Made by a program: the position numbers and the translations under genes. The notes under the pieces were generated by a model, which saw nothing but the letters and a program-made list of their open reading frames with translations, was not told where the DNA came from and searched no databases. From Pyrocephalus nanus (lineage: Eukaryota; Chordata; Aves; Passeriformes; Tyrannidae): DNA of 64,000 nucleotides. Positions 10,850 to 22,985 of the stretch are shown one piece after another (position 1 is the first letter of the stretch; every line of letters begins with the position of its first letter). The stretch is from NCBI GenBank assembly GCA_038380795.1, contig CM076264.1, positions 7,256,001 through 7,320,000 of the forward strand. The letters are read 5' to 3'.

Positions 10850-12140
10850 TCTAAATTAGGAAACCCAGCTGAAAGCTGAGTCTTGGGTAGCTCTTCTTAA
10901 TTCAAGAAATTATAAACAAGGTAGCCTATAAAGTATCTCAGAGTCCTTGGAGTACAAATAAAGGAAAGAATTATGTTTCATTCCTGATCCTTAAGAAAGA
11001 AAAACAAGAGGTACCAAGTGGAACATTTCCTGGAGGTGTTTATAGACCATTCCTCCATCTCCCTCTATAATTAATATACATATCTATGTTATATGTATAC
11101 TCTGAGGTTAACCCTCTATAGACTAAAAGTGCATACCCTTTCCTGAGTGTTTCTGTAGATGTATTGGAATCCTTCCTTTGAAGACAGGGTTTAGTCTTAG
11201 TGTCTCACATCTTCGGTGGGTTAACAGAGCTATAAATAAAAAGGGAATGCCATATCTTCCAGCCATATTTGTAAGGAATCAGAATTCTGCTGCTTTTCAG
11301 AATGAATAGAGGGTTTCGTTTTTCAACTGTGCTGGAAGACAAGGATGAAATAAATGTCAAGTTCCTCATCTGTGTCAAGACCTGAAGTGATATTAGTGTT
11401 CTCCACCAGAATCATAGGGAAGGTGAGTTTTGAAAGCTGATAGGCCTCTGAAGTTTGAATATTTCTAGGCTAATGTAACTGTCTGGAGATTAAAATTTTA
11501 AATTTGTGAGCCATCTGTAAGTCTCGCTTTCAGACTTAATGTACGAACTTGGATTTTAAAGCCTGCCTTAGTAAAATGAATATGAACTTCACTAAAACCT
11601 GGAAGCTAAAAGTGTGACATATGAAATAAGCTCAGAATAGGAAGTCTGAGTTCACTATTTGATATTACTCAGCGTAGTGCTAGACTACTGTTTTCAGATT
11701 CTCTTTTCAGCCCAGAATTTTGAAAGATTTGTGCTAAAGTCAAGTATGGTTTCAGAAAAAAATCTACAAGAATTAATCTTTCCGGAAAGAAATAGTTTTG
11801 TGTAGTAAGAAAACTTTGAATCTAAGTTATTGAAATTAGGGTATAGAGACATTTTGGTTACTCTTTGCAAGTATGTTTATGGGAATGAGATACCTAGAAG
11901 CAAGAAATTCTTCATGTCACAGGAAAAAATAATGCAGGATCCAGTTGTTTGAAGTTGAAGCTAGGTAAATTAAAACTTGAATTAAATGCATGTTTTTAAG
12001 TACTGTAGCTATTGAAAGACTTTTTTGAGGATGTGGGCTAGTCTCTAGATTTATTTTATTATTTGAAGTCTATAAATTTAAGACTGGATGTCTTTCCAGA
12101 GGGGAGTTGTAAATCAAACAGAATTTTATGGACTAAATTT
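10850..12140. other. Noncoding DNA, no recognised element
   Basis: Unique-looking AT-rich sequence. I see no open frame of note, repeat family or RNA gene. Confidence 0.55.
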
Positions 12141-12144
12141 AAAG

Positions 12145-12202
12145 GTGTGTGTATATATATATACACACACACACATACAAATATATACACACATATATAT
12201 AT
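12145..12202. repeat. TG/TA/CA compound microsatellite
   Basis: A GTGTGTG run passes into TATATATATA, then ACACACACACAC, and after a short interruption into ATACACACATATATATAT. The GT-TA-AC order makes 12145-12173 nearly self-complementary around its TA centre, so it could extrude as a cruciform. Confidence 0.9.
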
Positions 12203-15200
12203 GCTCTTATGTTTGTCTTGAAGGAAATAGTTCTAAATTCAGTTAACTGTAAGCTACTGTAGGCAAAACGATAGATAAACTACTACTTGGTACTTCACAT
12301 TTAGTGAGTTATTAAAGATGATGCTGGAAAATGCTAATTCCCTCTCTTCTAATGTCAGCATGCCAGGGGTGTGTGCAAGCAGCTCTCCTGTGGTGCTTGA
12401 GAGACACTAATTGTTCTCTCATGGGAGCCTCCCATTTTTAACTCTTCAGTGTGATGTTTTGCTCATGGAAGAGATAAGCCCTCAAGCTCACGTGAGGTGA
12501 GAAGGGAGCCCGTGGTATCTTGATTATATGCAGCAAGGAGAGGAAAAAAAAGTCCCTTAGTGATACCTGGCTTTTGCATTTTCTGTACTACCAAGTCAGA
12601 GGAAAGAAAAGCTGCTTTTCCGCATCTGTCTCTGAGCACTGAAATTATTTCAGCTAAGCTACCTAGGCAGCTATGAGAGCTGAAACAGTCTTTTACAGGT
12701 TCAACTCATATATAGCATAAATGTGGCATATAGACTTCCACTGAAAAGCTGTTGGTATAGCTTTGGTAGAACTGTAGTTTATTAGTCATGTATTTACTTT
12801 TAGATAAATATTTTCTCCTCTAACTATTCATACCATATGATGAGCTTAATGTTTTAAAATGTTGTGAGGTTTTTTTGTTGTTTTGTAGCAGAACAAAGCA
12901 ATTCCATGACATGTAACAAATCCAGAAATGCTTACAAACAGTAACTGCTCATTTCAACCCACAGACAGAAAATCGCTGAGTTGTGTTATGAGAGCAATAG
13001 ATACATTCAACTGAAATCAGGATTGCTCCATGAACAAATATGAGAGAGAATAAATTTGCATTGATTACAATTACTGTCAAACTGATATCCTAGCAAATTT
13101 AATCTTAATTACAGTTCCTATTCAGGAAATGCTTAAGCATATGCTTATGTATAATTAAGCATATGTTTAGTCCTTCACTGATCTGGGGGCTCTTCACTGA
13201 AATGTATGTTCAGGGCTGGCAGCTTCACTGGTAAGTTCTGCAATGTACATAACTACCAGGCTCCAGTTCTGAGCAGTTTTAGTGTTACAGGAGAAACTAA
13301 TTCATTTCAATGCAGTTACTTAGTCAAGGGTTGCAGTTCCTGCTGATTGTGACTGTGTCTAAAAGCCGGACATAAGCACATTAGGAATGACCTCAAATAA
13401 TAATAATTAAAAAAAAATCTGTGTGTATTTAAGTAGGTTGATACTGACTCTCTGTTTTAGAGGGCAAGGTCCTAATTCAAGTGAGGGAAAAATATTGAGG
13501 AGGTGTTCCCTTTGCAGTTGTCATTATTTATGTAGTGCTGTGTTGTTCAAAGTTAGGATTTCTGTGTGAATAATCATAGCAGCAGGCAGATGGAGTGTTC
13601 CTGGAGCGCTGGAATCTTGACTTGATTTGATGGGTAGTGTGTTTCACATCGAGATACAATGCTATTCCAGTGCTTCATTAATCTTGCACATTTCTCTCTT
13701 TTATATCCTTACGTCATATTTTAATGCACTTAACAACCCTGAATTAATATTTATTTATGTATTTTTGTTCATAAAACCTGGGATAGTATGGATGCATACA
13801 TTACTAGAAAGCAAATAATCATCCTCTGTCTGAAAAAAACCCCAAACAAACAGAGATGTTATTCCATATGGTCACTTTATATTAGAGCTTTACTGAATTT
13901 CTTCACTTGAATTTTTAAAGCAAAATGTTAATTTAAATGTACACTTTCATTTATTTACATCTTTCAGATTGCATTTTCAAGGTGATTTCTTATTACCTTC
14001 AGCATATAACTGAAAAGTCTCTGAACTAATTAAAGATTAGGGGCCATCTCAATATATTTAGTTTTCTATTGATGCCCTGTAGTTTTTTTGTCATTGTATG
14101 TCTTGGAGTTTCTTTAACATTCTGTGGTGTGATACCTTTCCCTTATTGGGAACAACTTTTCATCCTCAGCAAATGACTTCTGCTGATGACCCTGGCCTCT
14201 TGTGAATATGGAATTAATGAGTACATTTACTTTCATTCATACCTCTGCTGTCAGCACATTATTTTTGCCTTATTTTTGCCATTTCTTTGAATCTGATCTG
14301 TGTTCTTCACAATGTTTTTAATGTACTTTGGGAAAAGGCTTGTCTCAGCCTCTTATAAAGTTTATGTTCATTTTCCATATTTGACTTATCTTTCCTTTCC
14401 TCATTTCAAGTTCTACCTGTTTTATATTATATCTGATATATAATACCTTCTTATTCTTGATTACATTATGCAGGTTTGATTTCATCCAGGCTGGGATCCT
14501 ATTTCCTTTCCCACCTATTCAGCCAAAATGAAATGCAGAAAGACTGAGCATATTATGCAGAAACACCCTATGAACAAACATTTCTTCTTTGCTTTCACAA
14601 ACTTTTCTTTCTTCAAACTTGTTATTTCAAAGTTTTTCAGCGGATTTGTTTATGTTTTGTTCTTCGTTTTAACCGTTTTTAAATTTTATGTTTTAGAACT
14701 TCAAGTTTTACAAAACTTGTCTCCCCTTTGATGCTTAATATCTTCTGGGTGTATATTAATATTTGTATCTCCGATGTTTTTTAATTTGTTTTCCCACCCC
14801 ACTTTCTTAGTAAGGAAAATGCTTTTTATCTTATCTTAAGTCTAGGGACACTAGGATTTCTAATACCACTTTATTGTGCATTGATTTATATCATGGCAAC
14901 TAAAAATCAGCTAGTGATACAAAGGAAACTGTTCCTTCCATAAACCTGTCCCACTGAAGGAGCAGGCTGTATGTGGTGTGCAAATGATTGGCTTGCTTGT
15001 TTTGTTATTTAATGTAGAACAGATGTTAATCAGTGTTTGAGGAAAAGTTGCTTTAGCTGATATGATCAATGAGATGACTTCTGTTTTAATTATGTGTCAC
15101 TATAACACCACTGATTTTTAAAGCGTAATCATATGCATATATTGATCTAAGAATGATGGAATGCATAGGGAAGACAGAATTTTACAGATAACTTAAAAAA

Positions 15201-15484
15201 TATATTTGGAAGTCAGATGATATTATGAAACATTTTTTTTATCTGGATGAAGGATGTGAAAGAATCTTGCTATTAAGAACAGAGCTTTACTTGTCTCATC
15301 TATGAATATCCCATTGTATCTTAACTGATTTGATTACACCTCAGATGAGCAGTGTGATGTTCTATTGCTGATCACAACCTAAGTGGGGTTGGTTGAGTGT
15401 AGCTACACGTGTAATCAGTAATGTTGTGTCTGCAACCTGATCTTTGACTCCAAGTAGCAATATATGGCACTCAGTGGAATGCAT
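12203..15484. other. Noncoding DNA; T-rich from 13.6 to 14.9 kb
   Basis: No gene or repeat family is recognised. The plus strand is T-rich between about 13600 and 14900, which explains the hydrophobic short frames there (13627-13818, 14528-14731). A small inverted/direct repeat of TAAGCATATG lies at 13134-13165. Confidence 0.5.
13134..13165. repeat. TAAGCATATG direct and inverted repeat
   Basis: TAAGCATATG occurs at 13134-13143 and 13156-13165. Its reverse complement CATATGCTTA lies at 13138-13147, overlapping the first copy because AAGCATATGCTT is itself a palindrome. The result is a potential hairpin with 10-bp arms and an 8-base loop. Confidence 0.75.
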
Positions 15485-15692
15485 GGAGTCACAGAATGGC
15501 CTGGGTTGTAAGGCACTTTAAAGACCACCTGCTGTGGGCAGGGACACCTTCCACAAGAAGTAGCTCAGAACCCCATTTATCCTAGCCTTGAACACTTCCA
15601 GGGATGGGGCATCCACAACTTCTCTAGGCTATCTATTCCAGTGTCTCACCACCCTCACAGTTAAGAATTTCTTTCTAATATTTATTCTAAAA
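15485..15692 (-). mobile_element. CR1 LINE 3' end, truncated
   Basis: The plus strand opens with TCACAGAATGGCCTGGGTTG, then GGGCAGGGACACCTTCCAC, then CAGGGATGGGGCATCCAC, and ends near a degraded CTAATATTTATTCTAA. This is the reverse complement of the CR1 3' end as seen across bird genomes, so the element lies on the minus strand. About 200 bp remain. A 3-4 bp loss after CCACAAG and many substitutions mark it as old. It has no coding capacity. Confidence 0.88.
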
Positions 15693-16450
15693 CTACTGCA
15701 TTTTCTGTCCCTCTCTGATGATGCCTTGATTTTCTGGGAATCTGAAAGAAGCTGATCTATTGAAAATGGGCTGATGCTTCTTTGTACATCAGTAACGTGG
15801 CCAGACTGCACAGGAGAAAAAGAATAAAAAAACCATGCCCACCCTCAAAACAGGGCTCTGTGTCTAGACAGAAGCTTTCTGGTGATATTAACAGGCTCCA
15901 GCATTGCAATCTAATCAAGAAAGTTCCAAGTTTTAAAATCTCATCAGCATCAGCTGAGTCAGCATCATTAAAGATCAACCTCATGAGTAAACCGTACTTG
16001 ATTATAATGGCTGATATTTATAAGCTTGGAGTGTGGGAGAAAACAGAAAGTGAAATGTGATAATATGCTAATTCTGAATGTAAATCATTCATCTTTCCTC
16101 ATGAGTACACTGCATTTTATCCTTTACAAATTAGCATCTTTCTAGCTCTATTTCAAAATCTCAGTGCAAGCAAATTAGGTCTCTAGTATAACTGTATAGG
16201 AATGTATGACTGAGAAAAGTATTGCTGATACTGATGTGCAGAAGCCTTTCTAGAGATACTGGGATCAGGGCAAAGCATGACAATCTTTTTTCTTTGTCCA
16301 AACCCATAATTCTGTTTTATTTAGTGTTTAACTTGAAAGGACTGGAGTTCTTTAAGTATTACCCTTCAGTTGTGTCTAGTGAGTGTGCATTTGAAGTGGT
16401 GGGTTCTCCGAGTTGCTGTGTTTCCTCACTTGCACAGCAGCATGAGAGAA
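15693..16450. other. Noncoding DNA flanking the CR1
   Basis: The first 80 bp may be further diverged CR1 sequence but are too degraded to claim. The overlapping open frames at 15757-15984 (minus) and 15782-16060 (plus) face each other and show no domain. I see nothing else. Confidence 0.45.
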
Positions 16451-16454
16451 AAAT

Positions 16455-17200
16455 TACTGAATTACCAATTTGGCTATGTTATGACCCGCCCCTGAAGGCA
16501 GGGATAACTCAGGTTCTTGTTAATAGATCCCTTGGGCGGATTAAAGTGACACAACACTGAATGACTGGTGTTTATATATATATATGTATGTTGAGTTTAT
16601 TTTGGAGCAATTTGGATGCCATGGAAAGGACATACACAGTCATTTTGGTCATTGTCTGTAGAAATGTAGCAATATGAAAGCATAAAGATAAAGCTTAAGA
16701 AAATGTATCAGGAAAAGAAAGAAAGAAAGGAAGAGTGGAAAGATATTGCCACCTGTGGATGCAGGGACGAGATTTGATTATTGCAATTTTGGTGTCTGTT
16801 GGTAGAAATGATGATTGCAGTCTTGGTCTGTTGGGGGTGGAGGAAGCCCCTGAAACACAGAGTTCAGTGGAGGAACACCCAGGTACCTCCTCTGGGGGGG
16901 AGTTTTATGCTATTTGATGCAACACCACACATCTGTTACAACACTGAACTCCCCGGGTGTTTTTGATGGATTATGAGCCCTTTTAAGATATGACAGCAAC
17001 CTTTCAAGTAGTTGAGCCAGTTATGCCCCATCAGAAGCAATGAATAACTTCAGGCCTATGTGTGAATGTCCAGGTACTTCCCTGGAGAGGAGTTTTCACA
17101 CCTGAGCCAGTTAAGTAAGGGAGGACACTGGCATTATAAAGAGCATAATTCCACCTCATAGGAGTTGCTTCTTATGGCATTCTCCCTTACCTGGCTCAAA
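16455..17200 (+). repeat. Probable degenerate LTR-type repeat
   Basis: The block contrasts with its AT-rich flanks by having CCCC/GGGG runs and CpG (GACCCGCCCC near 16482, GGGCGGATTAAAGTGACAC near 16534). A module of about 28 bp, CCAGGTACCTCCTCTGG plus GGGGGAGTTTT, at 16879-16906 recurs in altered form at 17070-17096 (CCAGGTACTTCCCTGG, then AGAGGAGTTTT). A TATAAA lies at 17135-17140 downstream of the repeated modules, as enhancer repeats precede a TATA box in a U3. I cannot name the family or find terminal repeats, so this could be one or two fused fragments. Strand follows the TATA box only. Confidence 0.4.
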
Positions 17201-19270
17201 ACTCATCTTGTAGCCTCTGGGCGGTGGGTGTGCACTCACCTTCTGTCATGGTTTCACCACCACACACAAAAAACTGTCCTCCTCCCCTTTTGTTGTGTGG
17301 TGCAAAGCTGGCCTCAGCAAAGCACCCACTGCTTTTGTAAATGGTCGATTGTTTGAGTCATTAATCATTAACATTTCAGTCTCTCACAGGCTGAAACCTG
17401 CTGGAAAGGGGACAGTTGGCCTTGAGGTACATTTATCAGTTGTTCTGTTTTCAGGAGATTATTCATTTGATAACTAACTTCAGGATTAGTGAATAAACGG
17501 TATCTTGTCTTCTCCTCATCGTAATATACATATTCTGTACTCTGTACTTCCTCAGTTGGAGCGTCTTAATTTCAGATTTACAATTGCTTAGAGGGAGGAG
17601 CTTGGTCTTCCTCATAACTCATCCTCCTTAGCAAAACACTTCAGTCTCATTAAACTGAGACAGCGTGAAAGAGTTTTTTCGAAAAAGCTGAAAAAGGCTA
17701 GGCAAAACTGATAAAGTATCAGTTTGCTCTCACAGACTACTCTGAATATGAATATGATATTTAATGTTAACCTTTTAATCTGTGTTTGGTCTTGTTTTAA
17801 GCACTTGGGAAGAACTGGTACCTGTTAATTTGATTTAACCTTCATTTCTTGTCTTTGCTAGTTAATATACTCCTGTAATATACATTTTCTGACATATAAT
17901 TACCATGGCACATGTTGCAGAACCAGGCACTGACTAGGAATATCATCCTTAAGTATGTGTGTAAAAGTGCTTTTCAAAGTGGGTGTTACTTTAGGCTTTT
18001 TTAAAACTTTGAAAATGCCCTTTCAGCTGTAAGATTTCTTTCAACGTCACACTGCAGTTACAGAGGAGGATATTTAGGAATATTTTTAGAACTGTTACCT
18101 CTGATGCCCTAGTCTTGACCACAAATGACAACAAACCAACTGTGTTGGATCCTACTGAATAACGTGGTTGTTAGGGCTTGTTGCAAACCTTTACAAAATT
18201 CTTTAGGCTGACTGCAAAAATATAACAAATATATTATATTTCTGTGCTGTAAAATTCTGACTGAAAACTTTAGCCTAAAAGATTCCACATATTTGAAAAA
18301 AGTTTTGCTGTCCGAGGCTGAAAAGTGAGCATGCCCCTCTATAAATTAGTATTTGATACAAATGTTTTTTTGTTGTTTTCAAAGAGACCTTGGTAAGATT
18401 GTCTGCCATGATCAAGACACATCTCTGAGATTATATGTTAAAAACTGGAACAGAATAGCAGGTAAAGAAAAATTATGCTTTGACACGCAAAACTAAAATA
18501 TAAATAATTATACTTCTGATGAAACAGCCTACAATGTAAAATGTATGTTCCCTTCAGTTTCATTTCACATCAGTTAAATAAATCTGCAAGGTTCACACTT
18601 TCTTTAGATCATTTTATGCTGATCTATCAGTTTTGTAAAGAGCTGTACTCCAGTGGGTAAAGGAAATGTTGTACTCAGTCAAAGCTAATAATTGTTCATC
18701 CTGACATGACTTTAATGAAATGGATTCTGTTCCAATTATGAATACATATGAAAAAACAGTGTGGCACTACAACTCTCAAAACAAAAGACCTGGCATGAAT
18801 TTTAGATAGCAGTTGAAGGTGCACATCACAGGTTGAGTTTGCTTATTGCATTGACCAATTTATTTGCATGTAAACTACATTTCAGTTAATTCATTACTGA
18901 AGTGACTGCTGTTGAATGGGTTAGAAGATCTTTTAATAGCTGTTTTAAGGAAGAGGAGTATGCTTTGATCAAGTTTTTTTCTGACCAATTAGTTTTTGAG
19001 GAAAATAGAAAAAAATCTCCAAAACTTAAATGCGATTGCCACACAATTTGATTGAAAAGTTTTCCTGTTGCTTTGTTGCTCTTATTCTTTCGTAAGAACT
19101 CCTCCTTGGTTTTGCTGCATGTGAAGTTGATTTTTAGGAGCAGTATGACCTGATACAGTCTGGGACACTGAGGACAGTCGTTTTCCAGCATAAACTAAAT
19201 ACACATATAGTCCCATAAGAGCCTGTGTGGATAAGGCACTGACTGGGTATCCTGCCCAGGGAGGAAAACT
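17201..19270. other. Noncoding DNA, no recognised element
   Basis: Starts with a mildly GC-rich continuation of the preceding repeat (to about 17420) and then becomes unique AT-rich sequence. No exon, RNA gene or repeat family is recognised. Minus-strand open frames at 18886-19373 overlap one another in different frames and look like chance. Confidence 0.5.
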
Positions 19271-19727
19271 GAACTCTATAAATACACGAGGCTCCATGTG
19301 AGTCTCTCTCTGTCTCTCCCCTATCTCCTGCAACCTGAACCATGAGAACCATCAGATCTTGTATGGCAACCATTTTTCTTTCCCTTCTTTACTTCTCTCT
19401 TTCTTTACCCTTTTAATCTGTTTTCTTCTTTTGCTATTTTCATTCTCTTGTTGGTAACTTAAAACCAATTAATTTTGTTTTACTGAAACTAGTATATTGA
19501 TTGCTTTTAGTGTTTTTCTTTTTTTTTTCTATGGAATAGATTTTTTTGCTGAATGTTTCAGTGAAATGCTCTTTCCTGGTTGTATTTTACTCCTCTAAAA
19601 CCGTTTGCCAAAACATCTTATTTTTCTCACTAAATTAAAAGAATTTCTCTCTGGAAACTCTCCCTGGACACTAATTCTCCAGGCACTAATAACGAACCAA
19701 AAGGCTTTTAAAAAGTCTTAAATAAAA
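19271..19727 (+). other. TATAAATA box and long pyrimidine tract
   Basis: TATAAATA at 19277-19284 is followed by a CT-rich stretch (19301-19325) and then a strongly pyrimidine-biased tract at about 19374-19460. This could be a weak promoter-like arrangement or part of an unrecognised repeat next to the LTR at 19.7 kb. No product can be assigned. Confidence 0.25.
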
Positions 19728-20012
19728 TGTAACCACTCTGTGCAGCTTACAGCTTAAATCTAGAGTGCAACACCCTCGTGTCTGTAGTTTCTCTCACATA
19801 CTGTCACTTCTCTCTCCAGCTTCTATTATGCAGGTTTCCTTCCTTCTCTTCTTAAATACATTATCCCAGGGTGTAACAACAGCCTGCTGGCCAGCAGCAG
19901 GTGTATCTTGGAGCTGGCTGATATGGTTCCATCAGACATAAGAGAAGCCTCTCACAGAAGCCCCCCGTGTGTCCCTCCCCACTACCAAAACCTTGCCACA
20001 CAGACTGAACAG
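19728..20012 (-). mobile_element. Avian ERV solo LTR, minus strand
   Basis: On the minus strand the block begins TGTTCAG (from 20011) and continues GTGTGGCAAGGTTTTGGTAG, then GGCTTCTGTGAGAGGCTTCT, then GGCTGTTGTTACACCCTGGG and TATTTAAGAAG, ending GTTACA at 19728. The GGCAAGGTTTTGGTAG start, the GCTTCTGTGAGA block and the GGGATAA..TATTTAAGAAG promoter region are hallmarks of a common avian ERV LTR family (ERVL/ERVK-type; subfamily not determined). Termini TGTTC...TTACA fit LTR ends. I see no matching target duplication and no internal sequence. Confidence 0.72.
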
Positions 20013-20015
20013 ACA

Positions 20016-22900
20016 GGGACCAGTCTTAGAGCTGTTTTCTTTGCAAAGGAAGGTATTTTTCTTGCTGTGGTTAATGCTTAGTTTATACTTGGTTCTGTTA
20101 GTGACTTCTGCTTCACCTCTTTTTTTGGTGCTGATATGTATAGTTTGGTTAAATCTGCAGCCTACAGATTTTAGGCTGAGAGTAAACCTTGAACAAATCG
20201 GAGTGACACGGTCCTTTTGATGCAGCTCTAGTTTATTGGATTAATCTACCCCAACTGCATCTACCTTCCTCTGATTTCTTCCTTTCCTTCCTGCATCTGT
20301 GACAGTTGAAACTTCACAAAACTGCAGAAGTGACAGCACAGAGCACCCCTTCTTCCTTCAAGCCACTTGCAGCCTTAGAATTTCCATAGACAGAGGAAAA
20401 AGGAAAATTCCTTTGCATCTGTCATCAAGTCAGTCATTCACATACTGTGAGTTTCTTAATAATTTCTAGAATGTGCAGGATATTACTCAATGTTCTTCTC
20501 AGAAGATTATAAAAACAATAGGTGTATTCAATTAGTAAAGCAAGAGAAAATCAGCAGGCAAGATTTCTAGCTAGTTTATTCTCCCTTCTAAAATGTGTGA
20601 GATGTTGATTTGTTATCCACCTACTAAAATAAAAATCAGCTTAACAATGTATAAGGTGAAGTCCTTGTACTCAAATTTGGACATTCCAAACTGAATATCC
20701 ACTCCACCTTTGACAGAAGGAGAATTTTGCTTAGGAGCAAGAAATAGTTGAAGACAATAAATGATTACTGAAATTAATGGAAATCTTTCTAACCAAGGTC
20801 AGAGTGCAGTATGGCTGGTGGAGCCGTGCTCTGCGGGTTTGACAGCTATAGTTTGAGTTGAAAGAAATCCTCAAGGCATATACCAGCTAGAAGCAGCCTG
20901 CCACAATGCCTGAAACAAAACTGAACCAGTTTTTGTTTCTTCGTGGGTCTAGAAAAAAAAACAAACAAACAGCCAGTGTAGACCACATGACAAAAATCAA
21001 AGCAGTCACACAGAGTCACAAATTGTCAGATGCTGTAGACATTATACCAAGCCAAAACAGAACAGACTGATGCAAGAAACACATTTGTTGGGCAAAACAG
21101 AAAGATACTTGGCCTTATGGTGTTATAATGTGATGTGTTTAAGGGCAGTTGCTGCTTCTTAGTGATTAGTTTATTACCACAAGAAGTACATTTTTCAAGT
21201 AAAGATGTGTCAATTTCATGATTAATTTAATTTCATCATTTTTCAGGGCTCTGATCACATGATAATGACTTTTAAAAGCTTAAGAGTGCAATTTCAATTA
21301 GAGATGTGCAGGTGGTAGGAAATTTGCATATTAAAATAACAACAGATTTTTTAAAAATATATTATTTTGAACTCCATTTGTCTTCTATCAATCTTTCCTA
21401 CGTGTTGTAGCTTCATATACAAGGTGTTTTATTGTACATTATGTAAGGTAAATTGATGTTATGAGCCTGTTTCTAATCATGTGACAAAAAGCATGCGGGA
21501 AACCTTATTTATGATAAGCTAGCTTGGGTTAAATTCATCTGATTTGTTTTTCATTCTACTTGCTAATAGCCTCTGTGGTATTGCAGAGATAAAACAGCAT
21601 AAGTGCTTTGTTTTGAAGGAATACAATAGCTGGCTAGCAAATTATATGCAAAAAAAAAAATTAAATAAAATTTTCTAGTGGTGAAAAAAGAAGTCTCAGA
21701 ATTCCTTTAGACATCAACCTATCCTTCCCTGGGAGGAATGCTGTTATCAAAGAGTTTGCCAGAGTTAGCAAAGAGTTTGCTGAAGGGAACTTGCTCCTTA
21801 GAAACACACAGCAGGAAGGGCTCACTAAAATATTTGCATTTGTTGAGCAGAAAGCTGAATTTCCACAAGTAAAAAGAGATTGCATGACACAGCAAAAGGA
21901 TTTTTTTCAACACAGATAGAATTGCTGGGCCACTCCTCTAGCGACTGGAAGTTTTCTCACAGTGCAGGAGCCACAGGAGCAGTGTAATTAAATATTGAGG
22001 TACAAGTTGTGAAATCTAGATCAAAAATAACATGTATGTACAGACTTTTCTTTCTCTGTGTGACTGGAATTCTAAAAGTACATGGGATTCAGACAGGCAC
22101 TTGCAATGAGGCTGGCTGCAGTCAGTTCCAGATGTGGGCTCTGGGGCTGTTGCTTTCCAAAAATTAGAAGGAGCCAAGTCTGGCAGCAATGGGTTGTAGG
22201 AAGTCTTAACTACCTTCTCAGTAGTCTTGAGCTTGGACGTGTAGTACAGACCTCGGCTCTCCTTGGGGCGTGGGAGCGCCACCAAGTATTATAGTGGGGA
22301 GCACATATACATTGTTAATGCAGCAAGAATCAGGCAAAGATACCAAAGAAGAATTAAGGAGAACAATAAATTGATGTAATTAACAATACAAATAGGCACC
22401 ATTAAAGTGGAACATTTGCCTTGTTCAACCAGCATGACTGTTGCCAAACAAAAATGTTGAAGACTGAACCCAGCAGCAGTAAACGCCATCTTAGAAGTAA
22501 TTTTTTTTCTCTTCTGGAGTTTTAGAAGTGTTCCTGAGAACCTATCCAAATCTCCTTATTGAGAAAGTGCTTGTGAACGCAGCATGCAAATAGAAGAAAG
22601 TATATTATAACTAATTATAACTAAAACATAGACCTAATTCTTGACTGACTTATTTGAAGTTAGATGGTGCCTAACAACTGGCTGGTGTTGGCACTCATAG
22701 TCTGCTCAAATGTTCTCTGTTTGTAACTTTAACAGTAATTAAAAAGGTGGTTTAGACTTAAGTTACTTCTCTATTCTTATAACTAGGTTTTGAGAATTAA
22801 TCCTTATGCTGCAGTGTTATTTCAAGTTCATCGACATATGTTAATGCTACTTGTCAGCTCGGCTGACATAAGTTCTCCAGTTGGTAATACATGAGACTTA
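20016..22900. other. Noncoding DNA with possible conserved segments
   Basis: No gene is recognised. An E-box (CAGGTG, 21309-21314) and a perfect octamer (ATTTGCAT, 21322-21329) lie close together, and 21120-21600 reads like unique, non-repetitive enhancer-type DNA, which is only an impression. A mariner-like peptide motif sits on the minus strand at 22158-22197. An A11 run lies at 21650-21660. Confidence 0.4.
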
Positions 22901-22909
22901 AGTTGTAGG

Positions 22910-22975
22910 TACAGCTGAGGTTGGAAGGGAGCTCTGGAGGTTGTCTGGTCCAGCTACTCCCAACTCAAGCATTGC
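22910..22975 (-). mobile_element. CR1 LINE, short 3'-end fragment
   Basis: GAGGTTGGAAGGGAGCTCTG, followed by GAGGTTGTCTGGTCCAGCTA and CTCAAGCA, matches the reverse complement of the CR1 3' terminus (pattern GGTTGGAAGGGACCTCTGGAG-TC-TCTGGTCCAAC). Only about 65 bp remain, and the octamer tail is lost. Confidence 0.75.
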
Positions 22976-22985
22976 AAAACATTCA

